Shown piece after piece: positions 1-8,291 of a DNA stretch of 64,000 nucleotides (position 1 is the first letter of the stretch; each line of letters begins with the position of its first letter). The stretch lies in the NCBI RefSeq assembly GCF_014842915.1, contig NZ_JACYXI010000003.1, forward strand, positions 62,001 to 126,000. Direction: 5' to 3'. The position numbers and the translations under genes are program-made. Below the pieces are notes generated by a model, which had not been told where the DNA came from, searched no databases, and saw nothing but the letters and a program-made list of their open reading frames with translations. The DNA comes from Roseibium litorale (GTDB taxonomy: Bacteria > Pseudomonadota > Alphaproteobacteria > Rhizobiales > Stappiaceae).

Positions 1-139
1 CGGATACCCTGGCCTTTACCTCGTCAATGGCGATGCTGCGCCGGGCGAGCTGTTCACCCAGATGATCATAGTCCTGCCGCAGCGCGCTTTCGCGGGCGGA
101 ATTGTCTTTCTCTAGGACGTCTTTGCTGATCATGGTCAT
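1..139 (-). CDS. rhaI: L-rhamnose isomerase (rhizobial RhaI type), N-terminal fragment
   Basis: Only about 46 codons are in the window; the gene runs off the left edge. The start ATG at 137-139 is preceded by GAGGAGG (147-153 on the complement), which overlaps the rhaD stop, so the two genes are translationally close (12 bp apart). The visible protein begins MTMISKDVLEKDN and contains DYDHLGEQLARRSI, which I recognise from the N-terminus of the rhizobial L-rhamnose isomerase that converts L-rhamnose to L-rhamnulose in the cytoplasm. No catalytic residues lie in the visible part, so the call rests on this N-terminus and on the rhaD neighbour. Confidence 0.75.
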   Translation of the reverse strand, partial: MTMISKDVLEKDNSARESALRQDYDHLGEQLARRSIAIDEVKARVS

Positions 140-151
140 GTCAAAGCCTCC

Positions 152-2254
152 TCAACGTGTGAAGGACTGGACGTTGCCAGCATCGACATTGATGATGTTG
201 CCGGTCGACTTCGCGGAATTCTCAGAGGCGAAGAAGTAAGTCGCCTCCGCAATATCCTCGGGCAGAACCGAGCGCTTCAGAAGCGAGCGCTGGCGGTAGT
301 GCTCTTCAAGATCGGCCGTGTCCTTGCCATAGGCCTGGGCCCGTTCCTTCAGCCAGTCGCCCGACCAGATCTTGGAGCCGCGCAGAACCGCATCCGGGTT
401 GACCACATTGACGCGGATGCCGTCCGGCGCACCTTCCAGCGCCAGGCAGCGGGCGAGGTGGATTTCCGAGGCCTTCGCCGTGCAATAGGCGCTGGCGCCA
501 GGCGAAGCGGCAAGGCCGTTCTTGGAGGCGATGAAGACGATGGATCCGCCCACCTTTTGTGCCTTCATAACCTTGAACGCGGCCCGCGAGACAAGGAAAT
601 AGCCGGTCGACAGGATCGACATGTTCTTGTTCCAGAGGTCGAGGCTGGTTTCCTCAATCGGTGCGGAGGAGGCGATCCCCGCATTGGAGACCAGAATGTC
701 GATGCCCCCGAAGGCCACACAGGCATTGGCATAGGCCGCGTCTACAGCCGCCTCGCTGGTCACATCCATGGTAACTGTGTGCACCACGTCCGGGGTGTAG
801 CGGTTGGAGAGCTGCTCTGCCGTCTGGGCCAGAGCGGCCGCATCGATGTCTGCCAGAACCACGCAGGCGCCTTCCTTGAGGAAGCGTTCTGCTGTCGCCG
901 AGCCGATGCCGCCTGCGCCGCCGGTGACGAAGGCGACCCGGCCTGCCAGGCTCTTCGGCTTGGGCATGCGCTGCAGCTTTGCTTCTTCCAGCAGCCAGTA
1001 TTCGATGTCGAAGGCTTCCTGTTCCGGCAGGCCGCAATAGGTCGATACACCGGAAGCGCCACGCATCACGTTGATGGCGTTGGTGTAGAACTCAGCCGAA
1101 ATACGGGCGGTTGCCTTGTCCTTGGCAAAGGTGATCATGCCGACGCCGGGGACCAGATAGACAACGGCGTTGGGATCGCGCAGGGCAGGGCTGTTGGCGT
1201 GTTTGCAGCGCTCGTAATAGGCCGTGTAATCGCGGCGGTAGGCGTCCACGGCGTCCGGCAGTCTGGCGAGCGTCGCCGTCACATCCGGGTTCTGCGGATC
1301 GAAATCGACCACCAGAGGACGGATCTTGGTGCGAAGGAAATGGTCCGGGCAGCTGGTGCCGAGAGCTGCAAGCGCTTCCATGTCCCTGGCGCAGACGAAT
1401 TCCAGAACGGCGTCGGTGTCATCGAAATGACCGGCCATATGCTGCTGGCCACTGACCATGCCACGGATGGCGGGCATCAGCTGGGCTGCGATGGCGCGGC
1501 GGTCTTCGGCAGCGAGGGCCTGTACCTTCTGGCCGCCAAAGGCTGCCTTGCCGGCAAGCTTGCCTTCAAACCAGCCGATGGCCTTGTTGATGATCTCGAT
1601 GGTGGTCTCGTAGCATTCCTTGGCATCATCCGCCCAGGTGAAGAGGCCATGGCTTTCAAGCACGACGCCGCGGGCATCGGGGTTTTCCAGGCAGAACTTT
1701 TCCAGCCACAGACCCAACTCGTAGCCGGGACGCTTCCACGGCAGCCAGCCGATGTCGGCGCCGAAGATCTCTGCGGTCAGCTCCTTGCTGTTCTTTGAGG
1801 CGGCAATGGCGATGATCGCGTCCGGATGCATGTGGTCCACATGCTTGCGTGGCACATAAGCGTGCAGCGGCGTATCGATGGAGGCCGCGCGCGGGTTCAG
1901 GTTGAAGGTGCAGTGGGGCAGATAGCCGACCATCTCGTCTTCAAACTCGACGCCCCGGTAGAGATCTTTGAGGGTACGGAGCTTGTCCATATAGAGGGTG
2001 GCAAAGCCGTCCATCTTGATGGTGCCAACGTCGCCTCCAGAGCCCTTGACCCAGAGAATCTCTGTCATCTGGCCTGTCAACGGATCCGTTTCCATGGCTT
2101 TGGCCGAGGTGTTGCCGCCGCCATAGTTTGTGATGCGCTTGTCGGAACCAAGCAGGTTCGAGCGGTAGAGCAGCAGCTCGGATTGGCTCATGGCCGCGGC
2201 CTTCGCGTCGTCCCAAAGGTTTGTGAGCCGGGAACCGGTGGCGGAATTCTGCAT
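152..2254 (-). CDS. rhaD: Bifunctional rhamnulose-1-phosphate aldolase / short-chain dehydrogenase RhaD
   Basis: A cytoplasmic two-domain enzyme of 700 residues. The N-terminal class II aldolase-type domain (about 1-430) carries the metal-site pattern HVDHMHPDA and a later ESHGLFTW. The C-terminal short-chain dehydrogenase domain (about 440-700) has the TGGAGGIGSAT nucleotide loop and a YCTAK active site. The aldolase should split L-rhamnulose-1-phosphate into dihydroxyacetone phosphate and L-lactaldehyde, and the dehydrogenase probably oxidises the lactaldehyde. I chose the ATG at 2252-2254 because GGGAGGAA sits just upstream; an open frame continues 25 codons further (to 2329) without a ribosome site. 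It lies upstream of rhaI and divergent from rhaR, as in Rhizobium leguminosarum. Confidence 0.92.
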   Translation of the reverse strand: MQNSATGSRLTNLWDDAKAAAMSQSELLLYRSNLLGSDKRITNYGGGNTSAKAMETDPLTGQMTEILWVKGSGGDVGTIKMDGFATLYMDKLRTLKDLYRGVEFEDEMVGYLPHCTFNLNPRAASIDTPLHAYVPRKHVDHMHPDAIIAIAASKNSKELTAEIFGADIGWLPWKRPGYELGLWLEKFCLENPDARGVVLESHGLFTWADDAKECYETTIEIINKAIGWFEGKLAGKAAFGGQKVQALAAEDRRAIAAQLMPAIRGMVSGQQHMAGHFDDTDAVLEFVCARDMEALAALGTSCPDHFLRTKIRPLVVDFDPQNPDVTATLARLPDAVDAYRRDYTAYYERCKHANSPALRDPNAVVYLVPGVGMITFAKDKATARISAEFYTNAINVMRGASGVSTYCGLPEQEAFDIEYWLLEEAKLQRMPKPKSLAGRVAFVTGGAGGIGSATAERFLKEGACVVLADIDAAALAQTAEQLSNRYTPDVVHTVTMDVTSEAAVDAAYANACVAFGGIDILVSNAGIASSAPIEETSLDLWNKNMSILSTGYFLVSRAAFKVMKAQKVGGSIVFIASKNGLAASPGASAYCTAKASEIHLARCLALEGAPDGIRVNVVNPDAVLRGSKIWSGDWLKERAQAYGKDTADLEEHYRQRSLLKRSVLPEDIAEATYFFASENSAKSTGNIINVDAGNVQSFTR

Positions 2255-2440
2255 ATTTTCCTCCCAAAGGGTGTCTGGTCTGAACCAGCAATTTGCCCGA
2301 AGACTTGCTTTTGGAAGCGCAGTTGTCAATCAGTTTCAATCATAATCGATCAAAAAACGCGCTGCATTGCAGCAATCTGACGAATTTTGATTGACAATGC
2401 TTGGAATAGATGGAAGCCTTGATTGTGTCGGGAGGACTTC
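2255..2440. promoter_or_regulatory. Divergent rhaD / rhaR promoter region with repeated motifs
   Basis: This 186-bp gap separates two divergent genes and must hold both promoters. TCAATCA occurs at 2326-2332 and 2336-2342, exactly 10 bp apart, and its complement TGATTGA at 2388-2394. A perfect 13-bp palindrome, GCTGCATTGCAGC, lies between them at 2361-2373. TTGACA hexamers are present on each strand (2391-2396 on plus, 2324-2329 on minus), but no good -10 follows either of them. The repeats are plausible binding sites for the DeoR-family RhaR; that is inference. Confidence 0.45.
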
Positions 2441-3247
2441 ATGCACGAAAAAGAACGTCACAGGATCATATTGTCTGCCATCCAGGACCGCCCGGTCGTG
2501 ACAGTTGCCGAGCTTGTGACGCTGACGGATTCCTCCGAAGCGACGATCCGCCGTGATATTGCCTCGCTGCATGTGCAGAAGAAGCTGCGCCGGGTTCGCG
2601 GCGGGGCCGAATCCATCACACCACCGCAGTTCGTGGGGCTTGCCGGCCGGCCATTCAGCGTGAACGAAGCCTTTCATGGCCTTCAGAAGCGGGCGATTGC
2701 GCGTGCTGCCGTGGAGCTTTGCGATGATGGCGATGCGATCATCATCAACGGCGGCACGACGACCTTTCAGATGGTGCATCCCCTGGCGAGCAAGCGGATG
2801 CAGATCTTCACCAATTCGTTTCCGATCGCCGAACATCTGCTCAAGCACTCGAAGAACACGATCATCCTGTCGGGCGGCGTGATCTACCGGGAGCAGAACA
2901 TCATTCTCAGCCCGTTCGACAATGACGTGACGCGGAACTTCTACGCCAAGCGCATGTTCATGGGCGCTCAGGGCTTGGGGCCGCTTGGGCTGATGGAGGC
3001 AGACCCGCTGCTGATCCAGGCGGAGCAAAAGCTGATTGGACAGGCTGACGAACTGGTTGTGCTGGTGGATTCGTCCAAGTTTGCGAGCCGTTCCAGCCTG
3101 ATCCTCTGCCCGCTGGAGCGGATTACGACGGTCATAACCGATGAAGGAATTCCGGACCATGCGGCCCAAATGCTGGAGCATGCGGGCATCCGGGTGATTG
3201 CCGTCGCCACTGGCGCGGCGCAGGAAGCAGCCACGCAAAGCGGCTGA
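2441..3247 (+). CDS. rhaR: DeoR-family transcriptional regulator RhaR
   Basis: Protein of 268 residues with an N-terminal DeoR winged helix (about 1-60, including SEATIRRDIASL) and a C-terminal DeoRC sugar-phosphate sensor domain with NGGTTTFQM and VLVDSSKF. The family usually represses sugar operons until a phosphorylated intermediate binds. The start is the ATG at 2441, six bases after GGAGGACTTC; a TTG 18 bases upstream overlaps that ribosome site and is less likely. It is the first gene of the plus-strand rha operon, immediately before the binding-protein gene, matching the rhaR position in rhizobial rhamnose loci. Confidence 0.88.
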   Translation: MHEKERHRIILSAIQDRPVVTVAELVTLTDSSEATIRRDIASLHVQKKLRRVRGGAESITPPQFVGLAGRPFSVNEAFHGLQKRAIARAAVELCDDGDAIIINGGTTTFQMVHPLASKRMQIFTNSFPIAEHLLKHSKNTIILSGGVIYREQNIILSPFDNDVTRNFYAKRMFMGAQGLGPLGLMEADPLLIQAEQKLIGQADELVVLVDSSKFASRSSLILCPLERITTVITDEGIPDHAAQMLEHAGIRVIAVATGAAQEAATQSG

Positions 3248-3301
3248 TTTGGTTTTCTGCCGGCGAGGAGGAAATGCCGGCGGAAATTTGGGAGGAAGAC
3301 T

Positions 3302-4294
3302 ATGAAATTGTTCAAGACCTTGCTTGCAGCGACCGCCGTCGCAGCAATTGCATTCACCGCGCCTGCGCAGGCGGAAACCAAGCGCATCGCGCTTGTCGTC
3401 AAGGCGCTGGGCATTGGCTTCTTTGAAGCGGCTGCCAAGGGCGCAGAAGAAGCGGCCAAGGAACTGGGCGATGTGGAAGTCATCTACACCGGCCCGACCG
3501 ACACGACCGCAGAAGGCCAGATCGAGGTGATCAACGCCCTGATCGCCCAGAAGGTGGATGCGATTGCCATTTCAGCAAATGACCAGGACGCGCTCGTTCC
3601 GGCTCTGAAGAAGGCCATGCAGCGCGGCATCACTGTGATTTCCTGGGATTCCGGCGTTGCTCCGGAAGGCCGCCAGCTGCACCTCAACCCCTCGTCGAAT
3701 CCGCTGATCGGCAACATGATCATCAAGCTGGCTGCGGACAATCTGCCCGATGGCGGTGATGTCGCAGTTCTCTCCGCCTCTGCCACGGCCACGAACCAGA
3801 ACATCTGGATCGAGGAAATGAACAAGGTCAAGGGCAACTACCCGGGCATCAATGTGGTCGGCACCGTCTATGGCGATGACCTGGCAGACAAGTCCTACCG
3901 CGAAGCTCAGGGCCTGATGCAGACCTACCCGGATCTCAAGGCGATCATTGCGCCGACCTCGGTTGGCATCGTGGCAGCTGCCCAGGCCGTGACGGATGCT
4001 GGCAAGATCGGCCAGGTCAACGTGACCGGCCTCGGTCTGCCGTCCGAAATGGCGGGGCACATCAAGTCAGGTGCTTCCAAGTCCTTCGCAATCTGGAATC
4101 CGATTGATCTTGGCTACGCCGCGACCGTGCTGTCTTACAATCTGGCCAGCGGCAAGGCAGAAGCCAAGCCGGGCGCACAGATCCCGATGGGCCGCATGGG
4201 CACGCTGACCCTGGACGACACCAACTCCGGCGCCATGGCAGATCCGTTCGTCTATGACAGCTCCAACATCGACCAGTTCAAGGACATCTTCTGA
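3302..4294 (+). CDS. rhaS: Rhamnose ABC transporter periplasmic binding protein RhaS
   Basis: 330 residues with a clear Sec signal peptide (MKLFKTLL then a hydrophobic stretch ending TAPAQA, predicted cut about residue 24). The mature part is a type I periplasmic binding protein of the ribose/autoinducer-2 group, with GIGFFEAAAKGAEEA and AQKVDAIAISANDQDAL. It should bind L-rhamnose in the periplasm and deliver it to RhaPQ. GGGAGGAAGACT precedes the ATG. A perfect 10-bp hairpin follows the stop (4316-4340), so this transcript end may be more abundant than the downstream transporter genes. Confidence 0.88.
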   Translation: MKLFKTLLAATAVAAIAFTAPAQAETKRIALVVKALGIGFFEAAAKGAEEAAKELGDVEVIYTGPTDTTAEGQIEVINALIAQKVDAIAISANDQDALVPALKKAMQRGITVISWDSGVAPEGRQLHLNPSSNPLIGNMIIKLAADNLPDGGDVAVLSASATATNQNIWIEEMNKVKGNYPGINVVGTVYGDDLADKSYREAQGLMQTYPDLKAIIAPTSVGIVAAAQAVTDAGKIGQVNVTGLGLPSEMAGHIKSGASKSFAIWNPIDLGYAATVLSYNLASGKAEAKPGAQIPMGRMGTLTLDDTNSGAMADPFVYDSSNIDQFKDIF

Positions 4295-4315
4295 GATCCT
4301 TTCGAACAACTCCCT

Positions 4316-4340
4316 GCGGTCCGGCTTGTCGCCGGACCGC
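4316..4340. terminator. Intercistronic hairpin after rhaS
   Basis: GCGGTCCGGC (4316-4325), a five-base loop TTGTC, then GCCGGACCGC (4331-4340): a perfect 10-bp GC-rich stem 22 bp after the rhaS stop and before rhaT. No long U-run follows, so it may act as an RNA-stabilising or partial-termination element rather than a full terminator. Confidence 0.6.
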
Positions 4341-4382
4341 CTCATTCTCCTTTGAATTTCTTGAGTGTCTTGGGACATGGTC

Positions 4383-5948
4383 ATGCTTGCCAAAAGCCCG
4401 GAAAAAGGACCTGAAGCAGGTGGCTTGCGCGCGGATGCGGCGCTTGATACCCGTGCTGTTCTCTCCCTTGCCGGAATCACGAAGTCCTTCCCGGGTGTGA
4501 AGGCGCTGTCCGGCGTAGCCCTTGACCTTTATCCAGGTCAGGTTACGGCGCTGATTGGCGAGAATGGCGCTGGAAAGTCGACCATCGTGAAGATCCTGAC
4601 CGGCATCTATCAGCCGGACGAGGGCGAGATACGGGTCGATGGCGGGGCGGTCCAGTTCCCCACGGCGGAGGCTGCCGCCAGATGCGGCGTGACCGCAATC
4701 CATCAGGAAACGGTGCTCTTTGAAGAGCTCACCGTTGCCGAAAACATCTTCATCGGCCATGCGCCGAAAGCCCGGTTCGGGTTGATCGATCGCAAGCAGA
4801 TGCTGCGCAGGGCCCGCAGTCTTCTTGAGCGTATCGGAGCGCGGATTGATCCGTCCGTGCCGCTCAAGGATCTGGGCATCGCCAACCGGCATCTGGTCGC
4901 CATCGCCCGGGCCCTCTCCATTGACGCCCGCGTGGTGATCATGGACGAGCCGACGGCTTCTCTCTCCCACAAGGAGATCGAAGAGACCTATGAGCTGGTG
5001 GACAGGCTCAAGGCCGAGGGCAAGGCCATCCTTTTCATCAGCCACAAGTTCGACGAGATCTTCCGCGTTGCCGACCGCTACACCGTGTTCCGGGATGGGG
5101 AGCTTGTCGGCTCCGGCCTGATGCAGGGCGTTGACGAGGGGCAGCTTGTCAAGCTTATGGTCGGCCGTCCGGTTGATCAGGTCTTCCCCAAACGTACCCC
5201 AAATCTCGGAGACGAGGTTCTGAAGGTTGCGGGCTATGCGCATCCGACCGAATTCGAGGACATTAATTTCAGCCTCCGGTCCGGGGAGATCGTCGGTTTC
5301 TACGGGCTTGTCGGCGCTGGGCGCAGCGAGTTCATGCAGGCGCTCTTCGGCATCACCAAGCCTTCCAAGGGCGCGATCCGGATTGACGGCGAAATTGCGG
5401 TCATCCGTACACCGAACGAGGCGATCGGCAAGGGCATCGTCTATGTGCCGGAGGACCGCGGCAAGCAGGGCGCGGTCAAGGGGCTGCCGATCTTCCAGAA
5501 CGTGACCCTGCCGTCGCTCGGGCAGGTTTCCGCCAAAGGCTTTCTCAAGATGGCCGAGGAATTCAAACTGGCGCGGGACTATACCCAGCGGCTGGATCTC
5601 AGAGCCGCTGCGCTGGATCAGGATATCGGCGAATTGTCCGGCGGCAACCAGCAGAAAGTGATCATTGCCAAGTGGCTGGCGACAAAGCCGCGGGTGATCA
5701 TTCTGGACGAACCGACCAAGGGCATCGACATCGGATCGAAGGCTGCTGTCCATGACTTCATGGCGGAACTGGCCGGTGAAGGCCTGGCGGTCATTCTCGT
5801 TTCCTCCGAAATCCCGGAAGTCCTCGGCATGTCCGACCGGGTCATCGTGATGCGGGAAGGGCGGATTGCTGCCGAGTTTGAGGGCGAGGGTCTGACCCCT
5901 GAAAACCTGGTCCGGGCCGCAGCCGGCATTGAGGAGGCGCGGCCATGA
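4383..5948 (+). CDS. rhaT: Rhamnose ABC transporter ATP-binding protein RhaT (two cassettes)
   Basis: About 521 residues with two fused ABC cassettes, as is usual for the CUT2 (RbsA-like) family. The first has Walker A GENGAGKST and Walker B VVIMDEPTA. The second has a degenerate P-loop (GLVGAGRSE) but an intact signature LSGGNQQK and VIILDEPTKG. It energises rhamnose import with RhaP and RhaQ. The start is uncertain: ATG 4383 has GGGA at a suitable distance, while ATG 4377 and GTG 4365 are in frame upstream. The stop overlaps the rhaP start as ATGA, suggesting translational coupling. Confidence 0.9.
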   Translation: MLAKSPEKGPEAGGLRADAALDTRAVLSLAGITKSFPGVKALSGVALDLYPGQVTALIGENGAGKSTIVKILTGIYQPDEGEIRVDGGAVQFPTAEAAARCGVTAIHQETVLFEELTVAENIFIGHAPKARFGLIDRKQMLRRARSLLERIGARIDPSVPLKDLGIANRHLVAIARALSIDARVVIMDEPTASLSHKEIEETYELVDRLKAEGKAILFISHKFDEIFRVADRYTVFRDGELVGSGLMQGVDEGQLVKLMVGRPVDQVFPKRTPNLGDEVLKVAGYAHPTEFEDINFSLRSGEIVGFYGLVGAGRSEFMQALFGITKPSKGAIRIDGEIAVIRTPNEAIGKGIVYVPEDRGKQGAVKGLPIFQNVTLPSLGQVSAKGFLKMAEEFKLARDYTQRLDLRAAALDQDIGELSGGNQQKVIIAKWLATKPRVIILDEPTKGIDIGSKAAVHDFMAELAGEGLAVILVSSEIPEVLGMSDRVIVMREGRIAAEFEGEGLTPENLVRAAAGIEEARP

Positions 5949-6928
5949 GCAGGCGTATTCATATCAGCCGGGAAGTCGTGCTGGGCGGTGCCATGCTGGT
6001 CCTGCTCGGGCTGATCGCAACGCGGTTTCCGGCTTTCGTGGAACCGGGCAATCTGGCGAATGTCTTCAATGACACGGCTCCGCTGATCATTCTGGCCCTC
6101 GGCCAGATGGCGGTCATTCTGACGCGCTGCATTGATCTGTCCGTCGCCGCCAATCTGGCGCTGACCGGCATGGCCGCCGCGATGATCAATACGGCCATGC
6201 CGGATCTGCCGATCCCGCTGATCCTGCTGGTGGCGGTCAGCCTTGGCGCGGCCATGGGTCTGGTCAATGGTCTCTTAGTCTGGCGCCTGTCGATCCCGCC
6301 GATTGTCGTGACGCTCGGCACCATGACCATCTACCGGGGGATCATCTTCCTGATTTCCGATGGGCGCTGGATCAATGCGCATCAGATGAGTGACAGCTTC
6401 AAGGCCTTCCCGCGTCAGGTTCTGCTCGGACTGCCTGTCCTGTCCTGGATCGCGATCCTGGCAGTCATTGCGATCTTCATTCTGATCACCCGGACGCCTC
6501 TTGGCCGCGCCTTCTATGCGGTCGGCGGCAATCCGAATGCCGCACAATATGCCGGCATCAATTCCGGCTTCACCCAATGCGCCGCCTTCGTTCTGTCCGG
6601 CGCACTTGCAGGGCTGACAGGTTATCTCTGGGTAGCGCGCTACGCGGTTGCCTATGTCGATATCGCCGGCGGATTCGAGCTCGACGTGGTGGCGGCTTGC
6701 GTGATCGGCGGCATCTCGATTGCAGGCGGTGCGGGATCCGTGGGCGGGGCTGTTCTTGGCGCGCTGTTCCTGGGCATTATCAAGAACGCTCTCCCAGTCA
6801 TCAACATTTCCCCCTTCTGGCAGCTGGCGATCTCCGGCTCTGCGATCCTGATCGCAGTCGCGGTCAACGTGACCCAGAACCGGCCCAAGGGCAGAGTGAT
6901 CCTGAAGAAAGAGGAGCACGCGGTATGA
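5945..6928 (+). CDS. rhaP: Rhamnose ABC transporter permease RhaP
   Basis: 327 residues, strongly hydrophobic with about eight to ten membrane segments, of the CUT2 BPD_transp_2 permease family. Recognisable stretches are RCIDLSVAANLALTGM near the start and GGNPNAAQYAGIN plus GGISIAGGAGSVGGA in the second half; these loops contact the ATPase and form the pathway. The start codon overlaps the rhaT stop (ATGA), and its own stop overlaps the rhaQ start in the same way. It forms a heterodimer with RhaQ in the inner membrane. Confidence 0.9.
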   Translation: MSRRIHISREVVLGGAMLVLLGLIATRFPAFVEPGNLANVFNDTAPLIILALGQMAVILTRCIDLSVAANLALTGMAAAMINTAMPDLPIPLILLVAVSLGAAMGLVNGLLVWRLSIPPIVVTLGTMTIYRGIIFLISDGRWINAHQMSDSFKAFPRQVLLGLPVLSWIAILAVIAIFILITRTPLGRAFYAVGGNPNAAQYAGINSGFTQCAAFVLSGALAGLTGYLWVARYAVAYVDIAGGFELDVVAACVIGGISIAGGAGSVGGAVLGALFLGIIKNALPVINISPFWQLAISGSAILIAVAVNVTQNRPKGRVILKKEEHAV

Positions 6929-7956
6929 CATCTGTAACCCAGACCCAAGTGTCCGGTCAGATCCCTCAGGGCCGGCAGATCCCGGACCGGTTGCGCACGC
7001 CGCTGCAGCGGGCACTGGCCAGCTGGGAAACCTTGCTGCTTCTGGTCTTCGCTCTGGTCTTTTGCATCAACTCCTTTGCCTCGCCTTATTTCCTCGATCC
7101 GTGGAACCTTTCGGACGCCACCTTCAATTTCACGGAAAAGGCGATGATCGCCTTTGCCATGGCATTGCTGATCATCTCGGGGGAAATCGACCTGTCGGTG
7201 GCTTCGATCATCGCGCTAGCTTCCACGGCGATGGGGCTCGCGGTACAGATGGGGTCGGATACGCCTGCCCTGGTCGGGATAGGCCTTCTCACCGGCTTGC
7301 TGTGCGGCGCGGTGAACGGCGCCCTGATCACCGGCTTCGGTCTGCCGTCGATTGTGGTGACCATCGGTACCATGAGCCTCTTCCGCGGCATTTCCTACAT
7401 CGTTCTCGGAGACAAGGCCTTCACCGGCTATCCGGACAGTTTCTCCTGGTTCGGTCAGGGCTATGTCTGGTGGGTGTTTTCCTTCGAACTGGCCCTGTTC
7501 TTCCTCTTGGCGGTCATCTTCGGCATTCTGCTGCACGCAACAGCCTTTGGCCGCTCGGTCTATGCCATCGGCAACAACGATGTGGCAGCGCTTTTTTCCG
7601 GCATCCGCGTTCCGCGGGTCAAGTTCAGCCTGTTCCTGCTAACGGGTCTGATGTCGGGTCTGGCAGCGGTCTGCCTCACTTCCCGTCTCGGCGCGACCCG
7701 GCCTTCCATCGCTTCGGGCATGGAACTGGAGGTGGTGACCATGGTGGTTCTCGGCGGAGTCAATATTCTCGGCGGCTCCGGGTCCATTGCAGGTGTCGTG
7801 ATCGCTGCGCTGATCATGGGACTTGTGACTTTCGGTTTTGGGCTGCTCAATGTTCCCGGCATCGTGATGTCCATCTTCATCGGCATTCTGCTGATCGCGG
7901 TGATCGCCTTGCCGAGGCTTGCCCGCCGGTTCTTCCCGCGCCGCGCGGCGTATTGA
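6925..7956 (+). CDS. rhaQ: Rhamnose ABC transporter permease RhaQ
   Basis: 343 residues, the second CUT2-type permease of the rhamnose importer. It has an approximately 35-residue polar N-terminus, then multiple hydrophobic segments. Conserved stretches are [15 protein letters not shown] and [15 protein letters not shown]. The reading frame stays open for 116 codons further upstream inside rhaP, but that part is out-of-frame rhaP sequence; the ATG at 6925 overlapping the rhaP TGA is the natural start. It lies immediately upstream of the mutarotase gene rhaU. Confidence 0.9.
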   Translation: MTSVTQTQVSGQIPQGRQIPDRLRTPLQRALASWETLLLLVFALVFCINSFASPYFLDPWNLSDATFNFTEKAMIAFAMALLIISGEIDLSVASIIALASTAMGLAVQMGSDTPALVGIGLLTGLLCGAVNGALITGFGLPSIVVTIGTMSLFRGISYIVLGDKAFTGYPDSFSWFGQGYVWWVFSFELALFFLLAVIFGILLHATAFGRSVYAIGNNDVAALFSGIRVPRVKFSLFLLTGLMSGLAAVCLTSRLGATRPSIASGMELEVVTMVVLGGVNILGGSGSIAGVVIAALIMGLVTFGFGLLNVPGIVMSIFIGILLIAVIALPRLARRFFPRRAAY

Positions 7957-7969
7957 GAGGACTTCGAAC

Positions 7970-8284
7970 ATGGAAAAATATGCGTTCCGTATGACGCTGA
8001 AGCCCGGATGCGAGGCCGAGTACAAGAAACGCCATGACGAGATCTGGCCGGAACTGTCGAAGCTCCTGAAGGATGCGGGGATCTCCGATTATTCCATCCA
8101 TCTTGACCGGGAGACTCACGCTCTCTTCGGCGTTCTGTGGCGGGACGACGACCACACCATGAACCAGCTTCCGCTGGAGCCGGTCATGAAGAAATGGTGG
8201 GCCTACATGGCCGATATCATGCTGACCCATCCGGACAACGAGCCGGTGGCCGTGCCGCTCGAAACCGTCTTCCATATGGATTGA
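7970..8284 (+). CDS. rhaU: L-rhamnose mutarotase RhaU
   Basis: 104 residues, the normal length for the RhaU/RhaM family, which interconverts alpha and beta anomers of L-rhamnose in the cytoplasm so that the isomerase receives its preferred form. Typical motifs are present: [33 protein letters not shown] and the C-terminal [10 protein letters not shown]. The start is the ATG at 7970, after GAGAGGACTT; an upstream in-frame ATG at 7919 lies in the rhaQ 3' end. It sits between rhaQ and rhaK, the same order as in R. leguminosarum. Confidence 0.93.
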   Translation: MEKYAFRMTLKPGCEAEYKKRHDEIWPELSKLLKDAGISDYSIHLDRETHALFGVLWRDDDHTMNQLPLEPVMKKWWAYMADIMLTHPDNEPVAVPLETVFHMD

Positions 8285-8291
8285 GCGGGAC

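Noticed and set aside
299..1798. A 499-codon open frame on the plus strand opposite rhaD
   Set aside because: Shadow of rhaD; translated residues have no domain pattern.
4278..5753. A 491-codon open frame on the minus strand opposite rhaT
   Set aside because: Shadow of the double ABC cassette gene; no ribosome site or recognisable protein.
6577..6924. N-terminal extension of rhaQ
   Set aside because: This part is out-of-frame rhaP; the ATGA overlap at 6925 is the natural start.
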